A stretch of 64,000 bases of DNA, from assembly GCA_029266635.1 (NCBI GenBank), contig JAQSWM010000008.1, positions 186,001-250,000 of the forward strand, written 5' to 3'. Shown piece after piece: positions 32,513-41,464 of the stretch. The DNA is from Sphingobacteriaceae bacterium (lineage in GTDB: Bacteria; Bacteroidota; Bacteroidia; Sphingobacteriales; Sphingobacteriaceae). Position 1 is the stretch's first letter. The number at the start of each line of letters is the position of its first letter. Under the pieces are notes generated by a model. It saw only the letters and a program-made list of their open reading frames with translations. It did not search any database and was not told where the DNA came from. A program made the position numbers and the translations under genes.

Positions 32513-34030
32513 TTATTCGTCTAATACCTGCCTATTTCTGATAGTTAAGTTCCTGATTTCACAATTCGCAAACTTGTCGGCGTTAAGATTTTTAACGGGG
32601 GCTACCGCGATGGGTACCTGAGGCTCGGCAGTGACCATCGACACATGCAAAGACGTTGCAGCTGGTTGTGCCACATTCCCTTTCCGGCTCCCAAAAAACC
32701 ACATCAAACTGACGGGATAATAAAACAGAGGTTCCAGTATAGAAGCGGCAAACAGCTTTGAAAGGCTGAAATTAAGCGTATATCGAAAAGTGAGTTCCTC
32801 ATATGCGATTGCGAGCAAAGACATACTAACGCAAAATAAATAAACCATTGATGCAACAATCAATACAGGTTGCCACCCGATATATCCAAACGCTGCCAAA
32901 CCAAGCAGCGAAACACATAACGTAAATTCGATTACGGGAGCAATAAGTTTTGAGAAGAACATGGACGCAGAACTTAGCGCCAGCCACTTGTAGGTGGGAT
33001 TAAAAAGTGCACGAGCGTGCGATCGTAAGCCGTCAGCAGTGCCCCGGATGCTGTTCTGATATTGTACGGCAGCCGCTGCAGGGTTACCCGGAGGAATCAG
33101 CCAGCAAATTTTATCCGGAATCAAGATAATTCGATGAGGCAGCAGATTGTCGATCATGTACCGCTTCATCCTGATGACGAGCTCTGCATTGTTTTCCACA
33201 CACTCGGGCATAAACCCACCGCAACTGATAAGCGTCGGCTTGTGGAACATGGCTACTGCCCGCGACACATGCAAAAGGCTGTTAAATCGGCTAAGAGCCA
33301 TATGTCGCAACAAAGAACTGCGCAGATGCCTGAGCACCTGGAACTTTGCTTGCAGCCCGCGGGGCGTGGAAAAAGCCACAGCCTGACCTCTCACAATATC
33401 ACTAGCATTGATACTTCGCACCACCGCTCCCGCCGCAATAACCTGTATTCTGCTCTCCATGAATGGCTTTACCATGCGGAGCAAAGCATCGGGCTCAAGC
33501 ATACAATTTATATTCAAACAAAGCAGCAGTTCATTTCCGGAAACATTTACGCCTGCATTCAGCGCATCACAACGACCGCCATTTAGCTTATCAACAACCG
33601 TCAACCTTGAGAAAGCGGGGTCGGATGATCGATATATCCCCTTTACTGCAGCGGTGGCTACGCGTTCGTTTAATAGAACGTCTGCACGTTGTAAATTGAA
33701 GGAGTTTATTAGCTTTTTAAGCGAGTTGTCTGTACTGCCATCATTGATAATGATCAGCTCAAAATCGTTGTAGTGGAGCGACAATAATAGCCGGACCTTC
33801 TCCAGGACAATTGCCGCCTGGTTGTTAAAAGGAACAAGTATTGAAACAGATGGCGCATGAGGAGAAGATAGGATATCCCGATGCTTTACCCCTTTGTTCC
33901 GGAGTATGTATCGCTTCATTTCTAAACCCGAAAAAAACGCAAGTACTGCATAAACGGCGATTAGGCAAAGAGCGTAGTAAAGAGCAACGCTACTTAAGAT
34001 TTGACCAATAGTGTGAAACATCCCGCTCAT
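32513..34030 (-). CDS. Family 2 glycosyltransferase-like membrane protein with degenerate catalytic motifs
   Basis: A 505-residue protein with the PgaC/HAS-type architecture: an N-terminal helix (about 10-34), a GT-A domain (60-310), two to three C-terminal helices (about 345-460) and a variable tail. The first nucleotide-binding Asp survives in IINDGSTD (Asp97). The DxD motif reads N173-I-N175, the catalytic-base ED reads N280-N281, and the QRxRW motif reads Q323-Y-Q-N-S. Related active proteins keep all three. It is encoded 1 nt after the HEAT-repeat gene and probably acts in that complex without, or with altered, transferase activity. Confidence 0.8.
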   Translation of the reverse strand: MSGMFHTIGQILSSVALYYALCLIAVYAVLAFFSGLEMKRYILRNKGVKHRDILSSPHAPSVSILVPFNNQAAIVLEKVRLLLSLHYNDFELIIINDGSTDNSLKKLINSFNLQRADVLLNERVATAAVKGIYRSSDPAFSRLTVVDKLNGGRCDALNAGVNVSGNELLLCLNINCMLEPDALLRMVKPFMESRIQVIAAGAVVRSINASDIVRGQAVAFSTPRGLQAKFQVLRHLRSSLLRHMALSRFNSLLHVSRAVAMFHKPTLISCGGFMPECVENNAELVIRMKRYMIDNLLPHRIILIPDKICWLIPPGNPAAAAVQYQNSIRGTADGLRSHARALFNPTYKWLALSSASMFFSKLIAPVIEFTLCVSLLGLAAFGYIGWQPVLIVASMVYLFCVSMSLLAIAYEELTFRYTLNFSLSKLFAASILEPLFYYPVSLMWFFGSRKGNVAQPAATSLHVSMVTAEPQVPIAVAPVKNLNADKFANCEIRNLTIRNRQVLDE

Positions 34031-35155
34031 TTAAAAGCCATTTAATGCGTGATGTAAAACGCCATTGCTATCAACAGTGTTATTCGACAGCATTGTTCCA
34101 CTCTTTTCCTGAGCCTTCAGCAATTCCCTCGCTTTATTTCTAATCTCAAATTCCGGAGCAGTTGTACAAGACCTCAGAAAGTCGATCTGCTCGCCCGATG
34201 CAATTTTGCCCAGCGCACCGAGTATTTCTGATTTAACAATCAGGGATTCATTTGGATATATTGTCACTAGTTCGCCTTCACAGAGCGGATCTTCTAATTT
34301 CCCCAAAACGCGAACAGCCCACACACGAACTTCCACGTTCTGATGTGCTAAGAGGTTCAGAAGCATAGGAATAGCTTCATGTTGCTGAAAATGTGCAATC
34401 AGCTTTAGGCAAAGCAATACAATGCTATCGTTGGCAGAAGCCAGCCAGGTTGAAAATGCCGGAATGTTAATACCGGGGGTTTTAATGATCGCATCAAAAA
34501 GCATCAATTGTCCCCAGTCTGAGAGCGGCTGCTGAATAGTGTTGAGAACTCCGAGCGGGTTTACCTTATCGAGCCTTAACAGGGCGGAATATGCATCAAC
34601 ATTTGCAACATCCACAGACTTATCCGCATAAGCTGATATCAGATCAACTAAGCCTGGAACCTGCATCAAGCTCAGCTCGCGAATTGCTGCCGCCTTATCC
34701 TTTGCTAAACGGCTGCGAAGCTTCTTTTTGGGATACTGGTCCAGGTTTAATCCCAGATAGATGTCTCTTAATACCTGCGAAGTGTTGCCACTGAAACTTT
34801 CCCGATACTCGAGGAGTTGCTGCACAAGTATGCGACGTACTGATGAACGGTGAATGGACATCCGTTCAAAGCGAGGTAAAAAATGCTGCACAATAGCTTC
34901 ATTGGTCTCGTTTTCGCCATAAACGATCATATTTCCGAGGATATTCGAAAACTTGTTCTTCCATATAGTATCGCGTTGAAGCCGATAGTACAAAAAACGG
35001 CGCTGCACAGCGATGAAAATGTATAACTCGGCGATCGCCGTCGTAAAGAAAACAATCAAAAACAGCGCACACCTGATTGCAATCGGAAATGAGGGAAGCC
35101 GGACTACAAATATTTCCCGCAGATAATCCCAGATGTGCAAAATGAAATCCTTCAC
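34031..35155 (-). CDS. HEAT-repeat membrane protein
   Basis: A 374-residue protein. An N-terminal transmembrane helix (about 25-48, LFLIVFFTTAIAELYIFIAV) is followed by HEAT/armadillo-type helical repeats, visible as AIPMLLNLLAHQNVEVRVWAV and QIDFLRSCTTAPEFEIRNKA. Homologues sit between a response regulator and a family-2 glycosyltransferase in Bacteroidota exopolysaccharide clusters, and the same order is seen here. It is probably a scaffold linking signal reception to the membrane partner. Confidence 0.8.
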   Translation of the reverse strand: MKDFILHIWDYLREIFVVRLPSFPIAIRCALFLIVFFTTAIAELYIFIAVQRRFLYYRLQRDTIWKNKFSNILGNMIVYGENETNEAIVQHFLPRFERMSIHRSSVRRILVQQLLEYRESFSGNTSQVLRDIYLGLNLDQYPKKKLRSRLAKDKAAAIRELSLMQVPGLVDLISAYADKSVDVANVDAYSALLRLDKVNPLGVLNTIQQPLSDWGQLMLFDAIIKTPGINIPAFSTWLASANDSIVLLCLKLIAHFQQHEAIPMLLNLLAHQNVEVRVWAVRVLGKLEDPLCEGELVTIYPNESLIVKSEILGALGKIASGEQIDFLRSCTTAPEFEIRNKARELLKAQEKSGTMLSNNTVDSNGVLHHALNGF

Positions 35156-35156
35156 T

Positions 35157-35534
35157 TTACACCACCTGTTTAAGATATTTCCGTACCCGGATGCTTAGTT
35201 CGCTAAGATTAAACGGCTTGGTGACAAAATCGTCAGCTCCAAGCTCAAATCCTTGCAGCACAATCTGTTCAATGCCCATTACAGACAAAATAATTACAGG
35301 CGTGTCTCTCGTTTCACGATTATTCCTGACGTTACTCAGCAGTTCCAATCCACCGATGTAAGGCATCATTATATCTGTGATGATGAGGTCGAAACGCTGA
35401 GAATTGATCTGTTCCATACCCTCCAGGCCATCTTTGGCAGTGTAAACGTCGTAGCCATCTTTTTTTAGGCGGAATTCTAATGCTTTAAGCATTAAGGCTT
35501 CATCTTCGACAACTAAAATTTTAGGCAGACCCAT
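35157..35534 (-). CDS. Single-domain response regulator (CheY-like receiver)
   Basis: A 125-residue stand-alone receiver: acidic pair Glu10-Asp11 (ILVVEDE), phospho-acceptor Asp54 in LIITDIMMPYIGG, and the Lys of DDFVTKPFN near residue 107. No output domain. It is the first gene of the three-gene operon with the HEAT and glycosyltransferase-like proteins (1-nt gaps), so phosphorylation likely signals by protein contact rather than DNA binding. Its kinase is not adjacent; the nearest one is the hybrid kinase about 4 kb away. Confidence 0.92.
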   Translation of the reverse strand: MGLPKILVVEDEALMLKALEFRLKKDGYDVYTAKDGLEGMEQINSQRFDLIITDIMMPYIGGLELLSNVRNNRETRDTPVIILSVMGIEQIVLQGFELGADDFVTKPFNLSELSIRVRKYLKQVV

Positions 35535-35723
35535 AGGCTGGTGCCATGTTGCAAAAACACGACCATTATAGCGAGCTGCTGCTAGTGGAGGAAAAACCTA
35601 AATCATGCTATTGCTAAACCGGGAGAACCAGAGTATCCGAATCTCAGGCGCCAATAAGCGTTTTTGGCTTTTGAGGCATCAGGACAGCGGACTTTTATTT
35701 ATCCGATTTGGCGAACGATTATC

Positions 35724-36731
35724 TTATCGCTGGAAGGCGTACACCTCGCCGTGCGATCCTGCCAGGAGAATAAGTTTTCCACCATTGCTTTTTGAAATAC
35801 TATTAAAACCTTGAGGCGAGAGTAATTTCCACGTTTTTCCCCAATCAGAAGAAATATCTGTACCGGTGGTACCTGTGGCGATGAAAGTCCCATCACCAAT
35901 ATAGCTGACACAAGAACGATAGCCAAAAGGTGCGACTTCAGGGAAACGCCATTTCCGGCCACCATTATGAGAATAGGCCATGTTTTGGAGGCGCAATGTG
36001 TCCTTCATATAGTCTCCGCCGACCGCCAAAATCTTGCGGGGACTTAGCACCTCAATTGAGAATATACCTGTAGAACTTCTTCCCTGCAAGATTGGGCTAT
36101 TGTAAACCTTCCATGTTTCTCCAAAATCTGCAGAGGCCAAGAGCCGGGATCTGCTTCCGCCCGTGGCAATCCAAACATGCTGACCCATTGTCCGGATGGT
36201 TGTGCCGCTGGCTGCGAAAGAGGCTTCGCCTTCGAACATCGGCTCTTTCAAGTTCGAAGAAATGTCCTTCCACGATTTTCCGCTATCCTCCGTCCTTAAA
36301 ATTTGAAGTTTATGATTGATTGGGTCACCGAACGCAATCCCATTCATCTTATCCGAAAAGTTCATCCCATCAAGGAAGATGTCTGGTGAGGAGTTTCGAT
36401 AAACTTCTTCCCAAGTTTTGCCTCCATCAACCGTCTTCAGGATTACGGCAGGCGATCCGGCATTAACAAGAATAGCTTCAGTTGCTGAGAAAGCTTCAAT
36501 ATCCCTAAAATCGAATTTCTCGTAACCCTTAACCTGATGCCATTCCCAGGAGGCTCCGGCATCTGAAGTACGTCCCACCCAGCCATTGCTTCCACTTGTC
36601 CAGGCAACATTATCTCCAGCAACAGACAGTCCGCGAAGGCTGGTATTTGTATCGGAACTTAGCTTTACAAGCGTTTGAGAATAGCTAAACGACACCTGAA
36701 GAAAAAGAAGGACGATGACAAGCCTGATCAT
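35724..36731 (-). CDS. Secreted YCF48/BNR-repeat beta-propeller protein
   Basis: A 335-residue protein from the ATG at 36731. That ATG overlaps the stop of the upstream DUF2147 gene (ATGA), indicating translational coupling. The signal peptide is MIRLVIVLLFLQVSFSYSQ. Repeats of the S-x-D-x-G-x-x-W type recur (TSDAGASWEW, TVDGGKTWEEV, TEDSGKSWKDI, SADFGETWKVY, SSDWGKTWKLL), as in YCF48/HCF136 and sialidase BNR propellers. Probably periplasmic, function unknown. Confidence 0.85.
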   Translation of the reverse strand: MIRLVIVLLFLQVSFSYSQTLVKLSSDTNTSLRGLSVAGDNVAWTSGSNGWVGRTSDAGASWEWHQVKGYEKFDFRDIEAFSATEAILVNAGSPAVILKTVDGGKTWEEVYRNSSPDIFLDGMNFSDKMNGIAFGDPINHKLQILRTEDSGKSWKDISSNLKEPMFEGEASFAASGTTIRTMGQHVWIATGGSRSRLLASADFGETWKVYNSPILQGRSSTGIFSIEVLSPRKILAVGGDYMKDTLRLQNMAYSHNGGRKWRFPEVAPFGYRSCVSYIGDGTFIATGTTGTDISSDWGKTWKLLSPQGFNSISKSNGGKLILLAGSHGEVYAFQR

Positions 36732-37159
36732 TTCACTCTCGTCCACACCTCCGACCTGCCGATCAAGGAAATGCCGATATAGCCTCTTATGTCCAGCTTA
36801 CCTTTTTCCGTATAGGTGATCTTGCAGCTATACGTCTTCCCCGACTTCGGATCGTAAATAGTGCCGTCTTCCCACACATTGTCTCCCCTGTACGTAAAGT
36901 TCCGTAGAAGTTCTAGCCCCAAAACGGGATGATTGCGCAAAGAAGCGTTGGGATTGTTAATGTCGGTTTTAGGTGTGCCATTCTCATTTGGCTCTTTCAG
37001 CCACACAATTTCGCCAAAGTATTTACCTGCACGATTAACGATCTGAATACGAGCTTCTCCTGTGGCGCTCTGCCAGGCGCCTACAATGGCATCTTTGTTC
37101 TGAGCATGAGCCGCCAACACAAATAAGGTTGCTATTAAAAGGAAATATAATTTTTTCAT
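36728..37159 (-). CDS. DUF2147 domain secreted protein
   Basis: A 143-residue protein with signal peptide MKKLYFLLIATLFVLAAHAQ, which sets the start at 37159. The DUF2147 core reads IVGAWQSATGEARIQIVNRA, then GKYFGEIVWLKEPNE and NVWEDGTIYDPKSGKTYSC, ending GRSEVWTRVK. The fold is a small periplasmic or outer-membrane-associated beta structure of unknown role. Its last codons overlap the start of the propeller gene. Confidence 0.88.
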   Translation of the reverse strand: MKKLYFLLIATLFVLAAHAQNKDAIVGAWQSATGEARIQIVNRAGKYFGEIVWLKEPNENGTPKTDINNPNASLRNHPVLGLELLRNFTYRGDNVWEDGTIYDPKSGKTYSCKITYTEKGKLDIRGYIGISLIGRSEVWTRVK

Positions 37160-37211
37160 AATGCTTACGCTAAAATACCATTTTGAAGTGGAGGAGATAA
37201 GAGACGGCAAT

Positions 37212-37241
37212 AAAAAAAGCCCGGCTTTTTAGCCAGGCTTT
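37212..37241 (-). terminator. Terminator of tRNA-Leu(CAG)
   Basis: Read on the minus strand, AAAGCCTGGCT and AGCCGGGCTTT pair over 11 bp (one G-U) with a four-base loop and a following T7 run, immediately 3' of the tRNA. Confidence 0.85.
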
Positions 37242-37242
37242 G

Positions 37243-37326
37243 TGCCCTGGGAGAGACTCGAACTCTCAAGAGACAATTCTCAACGGCTTCTGAGACCGCA
37301 ACGTTTACCAATTTCGCCACCAGGGC
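37243..37326 (-). tRNA. tRNA-Leu(CAG)
   Basis: An 84-nt class II cloverleaf on the minus strand: acceptor GCCCTGG/CCAGGGC with discriminator A, anticodon stem GCGGT/GCCGT with loop CTCAGAA (anticodon CAG), a long variable arm (TTGAGAATTGTCTCTTG) and T-loop TTCGAGT. CCA is not encoded. Confidence 0.95.
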
Positions 37327-37339
37327 GGATAATCAGGCG

Positions 37340-37347
37340 CAAAGATA
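37340..37347 (-). promoter_or_regulatory. -7 element of tRNA-Leu(CAG)
   Basis: Minus-strand TATCTTTG, a full TAnnTTTG match, 13 nt upstream of the tRNA 5' end. Confidence 0.6.
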
Positions 37348-37377
37348 TAAATCTCGCTAATTTAACATACGGTGCAG

Positions 37378-39681
37378 CTATTCTTTTATAACTTTTGCTT
37401 TCCCAACCGTTTTGTGAGTAGTTGGATTAAGAGCTTCCAATACGTAAATGCCTTTAGGCAATTGAACGATGTTATATTTTAGCTCCTGTCCTTTAGAAAA
37501 GGTTTTGCTGCTGAGCTTTTTACCTGCTAAATCATAAATGTTAATGATCAAGCCATCTTTAACAAGCGCTTCATCAGTAGACTGCAGATTGAACGATTCT
37601 ACGATAGGGTTAGGATAAATATTAAACAAACTTTCACTCTCTGCAAGTTCATAGTTTATCGAAACTGGGTCGAACAAAGTCATTTTTCCGTTAAAGTCGA
37701 ATTGCTTAAGACGATAATAGCTGATTCCCCTGAGAGGATTCTTGTCAACATAGGAGTAGTTGATAGCTGCAGATGAGTTTCCGGCGGCTTTTAACTTACC
37801 TATGCTCGAGAAGGACTTGCCATCTCCCGAACGCTCCAACTCAAAGTGGCTGCTATTTTGCTCAGATGCTGTTTTCCAGTTCAGCTCTGCCCCAGCCAAA
37901 ACCTTCTTTATCGTGAACGACGTCAAGGTTACTGGCAAAGTGGTGGGAGGTTGAAACAATAGTTTAAAGCGGTCGGATCCAAAACTTGCTGCTACGGTCT
38001 TATTAATTGTAAAGCTATAGGTCGGAGTAGCTGACACATCCGTCATCGTATTCAGATAGTTGTCCTGCAACAAAGTGGTGTAATTCCCAACAGCGCTAAG
38101 GTCTGTGACATTCAAAGTGACGTTACCTGAAGCGGTGGCATTAACATTTAACCTTACCTCCGCAACCTGGCTTATCTCAGGCATGAAGTTAACAACTAAG
38201 TCTTTACTATCGCTAGACCGGGAACTAAGGGAAACTGTGCTTCCGCCCCAAAATGTAGCGTCTTCAAAGCCAGCAGCAGCACTGCTTCCGGCGTTAAAGA
38301 TTACTACAGTTTCTTCCTTGCTGACACCATCCTGCAAGTTCAGGCGCAATTGGTTCCAGGCTCTTCCACCGCTCACTGAGGCTTGTGGTTCGCCCTTTAT
38401 TCCGGCAGCGAATTTAGAAGCGGGAGCTGATAAAAACCTGGCAGGTGCACTAGCCACCGATTTGGCGGTTTCCTTAAAAGTTACAGACGCTCCACTTGCA
38501 TTAGCCCTTACCCAAAACCCCTGGCCCGGCTGAATAATATTGACATTGGTGCCATTGGTAGATACGCCATTGAAATATGTGGCATATCCACCTCCAGGTT
38601 TATAAATGCTAATCTGGTCCTCTGTATTTACCCGGGTTACCAGAGTCCAGTCGATAACGGCAGGATAAGGATTTCCTACAAGATTGAAACCGTTGTACAA
38701 GTTGTCGTCTGTGCCTGAGTTTGCGGTATACAACAAAGGCACGCTAATATCTCCCTGGTTAATTGGGCCTACATACTGCATAGTCACGTCCTCCGGACTG
38801 AGGTATGGCGAGTTCACTTTCTTCGATGTGCTTGCAGTGGCTGGAGTATAATTATCTCTGTTGCCCCGGAAGTAGAAAAAGATTCCCTTTCCGGGAGTAA
38901 GCTTTTCATAAATATCAGCAGGCGACAAAAACTGTTGTGAGGATTGAGACGTAAGCGCAGGTTCATTATACCAACGCAGAGTTTCGCTGTAAGGAGCTAA
39001 TGCGCCGCCCGGATCAAAGCCCTTTGTCGCTCCGCCCGGTCCTGTGACAATCATATATCCCTTTAATTGCTCCAGGCTTCTGCTTGAGCTTAAGGAATTA
39101 TCATTTATTGGTGACGATATGGAGCGATAGCTTCTGTTTGAAGCCACTCCTCCTCCAGTATAAAACGACTGCACAATCACATTTCCAGTCACACTCGCTC
39201 CATTCGATAAGGGTTTAACGTTAGCATTTGTGGATGATGTGGCAAGCAGGGTTATTTTTCCATTTGAATTAAATTCAGTGCTACTGAGCACATTCAGATA
39301 ATTCGAGATTGTTGATGCGGTATTCGCGGTCTTAGTTCCCGCACCCTCAGCTGTTAGGTTATAAAATGCGGTAGAGTTTGTTCCAGAGATGCTTTGTGCT
39401 GAACTGCTGGCAAAATCCACCGTAGCTCCACTATTACTAAAAACGGTATTGGAAGCGTTGTTTACCCAATTGCCCTTCAACGTGATTATTCCGCCCGAAG
39501 TGCTATTCTTAATTTGCCCTCCAGATTGGTCGGTGAAATTACCGGTAGTACCATCGATATATATTACGGAACCACTTTGTATTACAATCTGAGCACCATT
39601 GTTGATCAGCCCCTGACTAAAAACTGTATACGGCAAAAACCCAAGGCAGGCACCACACATAATCCTAAAAAATACTCTCAT
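37378..39681 (-). CDS. T9SS-secreted surface protein with type A sorting domain
   Basis: A 767-residue protein with a signal peptide (MRVFFRIMCGACLGFLPYTV, then FSQ). A Ser/Thr/Asn-rich beta region starts GLINNGAQIVIQSGSVIYID. A fibronectin-like segment (LTSFTIKKVLAGAELNWKTA, then SYYRLKQFDFNG) precedes the C-terminal sorting domain FNIYPNPIVESFNL, which ends IYVLEALNPTTHKTVGKAKV. It is exported by the type IX system and anchored or released at the surface. It is the last gene of the five-gene operon, 10 nt after the kinase gene. Confidence 0.9.
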   Translation of the reverse strand: MRVFFRIMCGACLGFLPYTVFSQGLINNGAQIVIQSGSVIYIDGTTGNFTDQSGGQIKNSTSGGIITLKGNWVNNASNTVFSNSGATVDFASSSAQSISGTNSTAFYNLTAEGAGTKTANTASTISNYLNVLSSTEFNSNGKITLLATSSTNANVKPLSNGASVTGNVIVQSFYTGGGVASNRSYRSISSPINDNSLSSSRSLEQLKGYMIVTGPGGATKGFDPGGALAPYSETLRWYNEPALTSQSSQQFLSPADIYEKLTPGKGIFFYFRGNRDNYTPATASTSKKVNSPYLSPEDVTMQYVGPINQGDISVPLLYTANSGTDDNLYNGFNLVGNPYPAVIDWTLVTRVNTEDQISIYKPGGGYATYFNGVSTNGTNVNIIQPGQGFWVRANASGASVTFKETAKSVASAPARFLSAPASKFAAGIKGEPQASVSGGRAWNQLRLNLQDGVSKEETVVIFNAGSSAAAGFEDATFWGGSTVSLSSRSSDSKDLVVNFMPEISQVAEVRLNVNATASGNVTLNVTDLSAVGNYTTLLQDNYLNTMTDVSATPTYSFTINKTVAASFGSDRFKLLFQPPTTLPVTLTSFTIKKVLAGAELNWKTASEQNSSHFELERSGDGKSFSSIGKLKAAGNSSAAINYSYVDKNPLRGISYYRLKQFDFNGKMTLFDPVSINYELAESESLFNIYPNPIVESFNLQSTDEALVKDGLIINIYDLAGKKLSSKTFSKGQELKYNIVQLPKGIYVLEALNPTTHKTVGKAKVIKE

Positions 39682-39691
39682 CTCCACTTTA

Positions 39692-41464
39692 TCAATTGTT
39701 ATACTGCCGGCTGTGTATGGCCCACTTCTCTATAATTTTAACAAGCTCCTCAAGCTTTACAGGTTTACCTAAATAGTCATCCATGCCCGCTTGCAAACAC
39801 TCTTCCCTATCCCCCTGCATGGTATTAGCGGTCATAGCAATAATGATAGGCTGAACACTCAGGCAGAGCCGGATCATTCGCGTGGCTTCAAGCCCATCCA
39901 TCTCGTCCATTTGCACATCCATCAAAATGAGATCATATACATTGTGGCTTACTTCCTCTAAAACTTCCTTTCCGTTGCTGGTGATGTAGGGCTCATAACC
40001 AAGTTTATTGAGGATCTTAGTTACCAGTTTCTGGTTCATCACGTTGTCTTCTGCCAAAATGATCCGCAAAGGATATTTTTTAGCAAAATCTACTGAGAGA
40101 GTCGGCTTATCAGTCTCTACTACATCAGAATTGCGCAAAAGTCCAAGCACTTGTTCATTAAACACATGTTGCTTAACGGGCTTGCTCACGATGGCATTAA
40201 ACAAGCTATGATCCTTTTTATAGGCTTCGTTGCCAGTTTTATTCGTCAACATAAGCGGCAAGGCAGGATGCGATTTCCGGATATTTTGAGCAAGCTGCAC
40301 CCCATCCATTCCCGGCATCTGCATGTCTATTATCGCCATATCAAAATCTCCGCTCTCTCCTATTTGCTGAAGCGCTTCCTCACCCGAGCCTGCTGTTGTG
40401 ACGTCAAGCTTCCACGGCTGCAATTGCTGTTTAAGGAAATTCCTGAAAGTTTTATTATCATCGACAATCAGCACCTTTTTGCCTTTTAACGTGGGCAAGT
40501 CCAAGTTGAATAAGCGGCGTGGCTTTTTAGGGCTCTTGCGCACAAGAACTGAGAACTTCACTGTGGTGCCAGCATCCTCCTGCGAATCTATGCTTATGGA
40601 ACCGCCCATTAATTCAACCAACTTCTTACTGATTAGAAGGCCAACTCCGGCAGTACTATGAGTATTGAAACTTATTCCAGGATGTTGAAGCTCTTTTACA
40701 AGTTGGTTTAACTTCACCCGTGAAATGCCGGTGCCTGTGTCGCGGACCTCAAATTCAAGCAATACCTTATTACTTCGTTCTTCTTTGAAGTGCACGCCAA
40801 TAAAAATCTCTCCGGCTACGGTGAACTTGATGGAGTTCTCAATCAGGTTCATCAATATTTGGCGCAAACGCTCGCCATCTGCTACAATGTAAGCCGGCAC
40901 ATCGCTGTCTACATGATAGATTAGATCAAACATTGAACTCGCCGTTTTCAAGGCAAAGATTTCAAGTACCCCCTCTATGCATGTATGCAGATCAACGTCT
41001 TTTAATTCCAGTTCTTTGCCCGACTCAACTTTAGAATATTCCAAGATATCGCTCATCAGAATATCATTGATGAGCGTAACCAAGCCTTCGCCAGATTCTA
41101 TAATATTGTTAGTATAATCACGCTGCTCAGCGCTGAGCTTAGTCTCGTTCAGCAAAGAGGCCATACCAAGCATTGTCGTCATTGGAGTACGAATGTCATG
41201 GCTGATTTTGGAGATGAGATGGCTTTTATTTTGATCTGCCAGCACCGCTTCTTCGCGATATCGCTGTTCATTTAAACGAGCGTACGACAAGAGTTCAGAT
41301 TGTTCGAGAAGCTGCCTTTCTAAATCTGCTTTCTCATGTTTAACGGTATTCAACCTGTTGCGATGGAAAATATATCCGGCTAATGCCAACACACCCAGCA
41401 CGATGGCATCAATCCACCAGCTCGCCCGAAGCCCTGTTATAATGAGTATTTTATCTACTTCCAT
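39692..41464 (-). CDS. Membrane-anchored hybrid histidine kinase with two receiver domains
   Basis: A 590-residue protein. One transmembrane helix lies near residues 13-33 and leaves almost no extracytoplasmic sensor. A coiled coil (40-75) leads to the HisKA domain with phospho-His89 (KISHDIRTPM). The HATPase domain has NLIENSIKFT, VRDTGTGIS and GVGLLISKKLVELMGG. Two receivers follow: IVDDNKTF with IIDMQMPGMDG, and LAEDNVMNQ with LMDVQMDEMDG. There is no DNA-binding output, so its signal is passed on or used for protein control. It overlaps the preceding SPOR-domain gene by 10 nt. Confidence 0.92.
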   Translation of the reverse strand: MEVDKILIITGLRASWWIDAIVLGVLALAGYIFHRNRLNTVKHEKADLERQLLEQSELLSYARLNEQRYREEAVLADQNKSHLISKISHDIRTPMTTMLGMASLLNETKLSAEQRDYTNNIIESGEGLVTLINDILMSDILEYSKVESGKELELKDVDLHTCIEGVLEIFALKTASSMFDLIYHVDSDVPAYIVADGERLRQILMNLIENSIKFTVAGEIFIGVHFKEERSNKVLLEFEVRDTGTGISRVKLNQLVKELQHPGISFNTHSTAGVGLLISKKLVELMGGSISIDSQEDAGTTVKFSVLVRKSPKKPRRLFNLDLPTLKGKKVLIVDDNKTFRNFLKQQLQPWKLDVTTAGSGEEALQQIGESGDFDMAIIDMQMPGMDGVQLAQNIRKSHPALPLMLTNKTGNEAYKKDHSLFNAIVSKPVKQHVFNEQVLGLLRNSDVVETDKPTLSVDFAKKYPLRIILAEDNVMNQKLVTKILNKLGYEPYITSNGKEVLEEVSHNVYDLILMDVQMDEMDGLEATRMIRLCLSVQPIIIAMTANTMQGDREECLQAGMDDYLGKPVKLEELVKIIEKWAIHSRQYNN

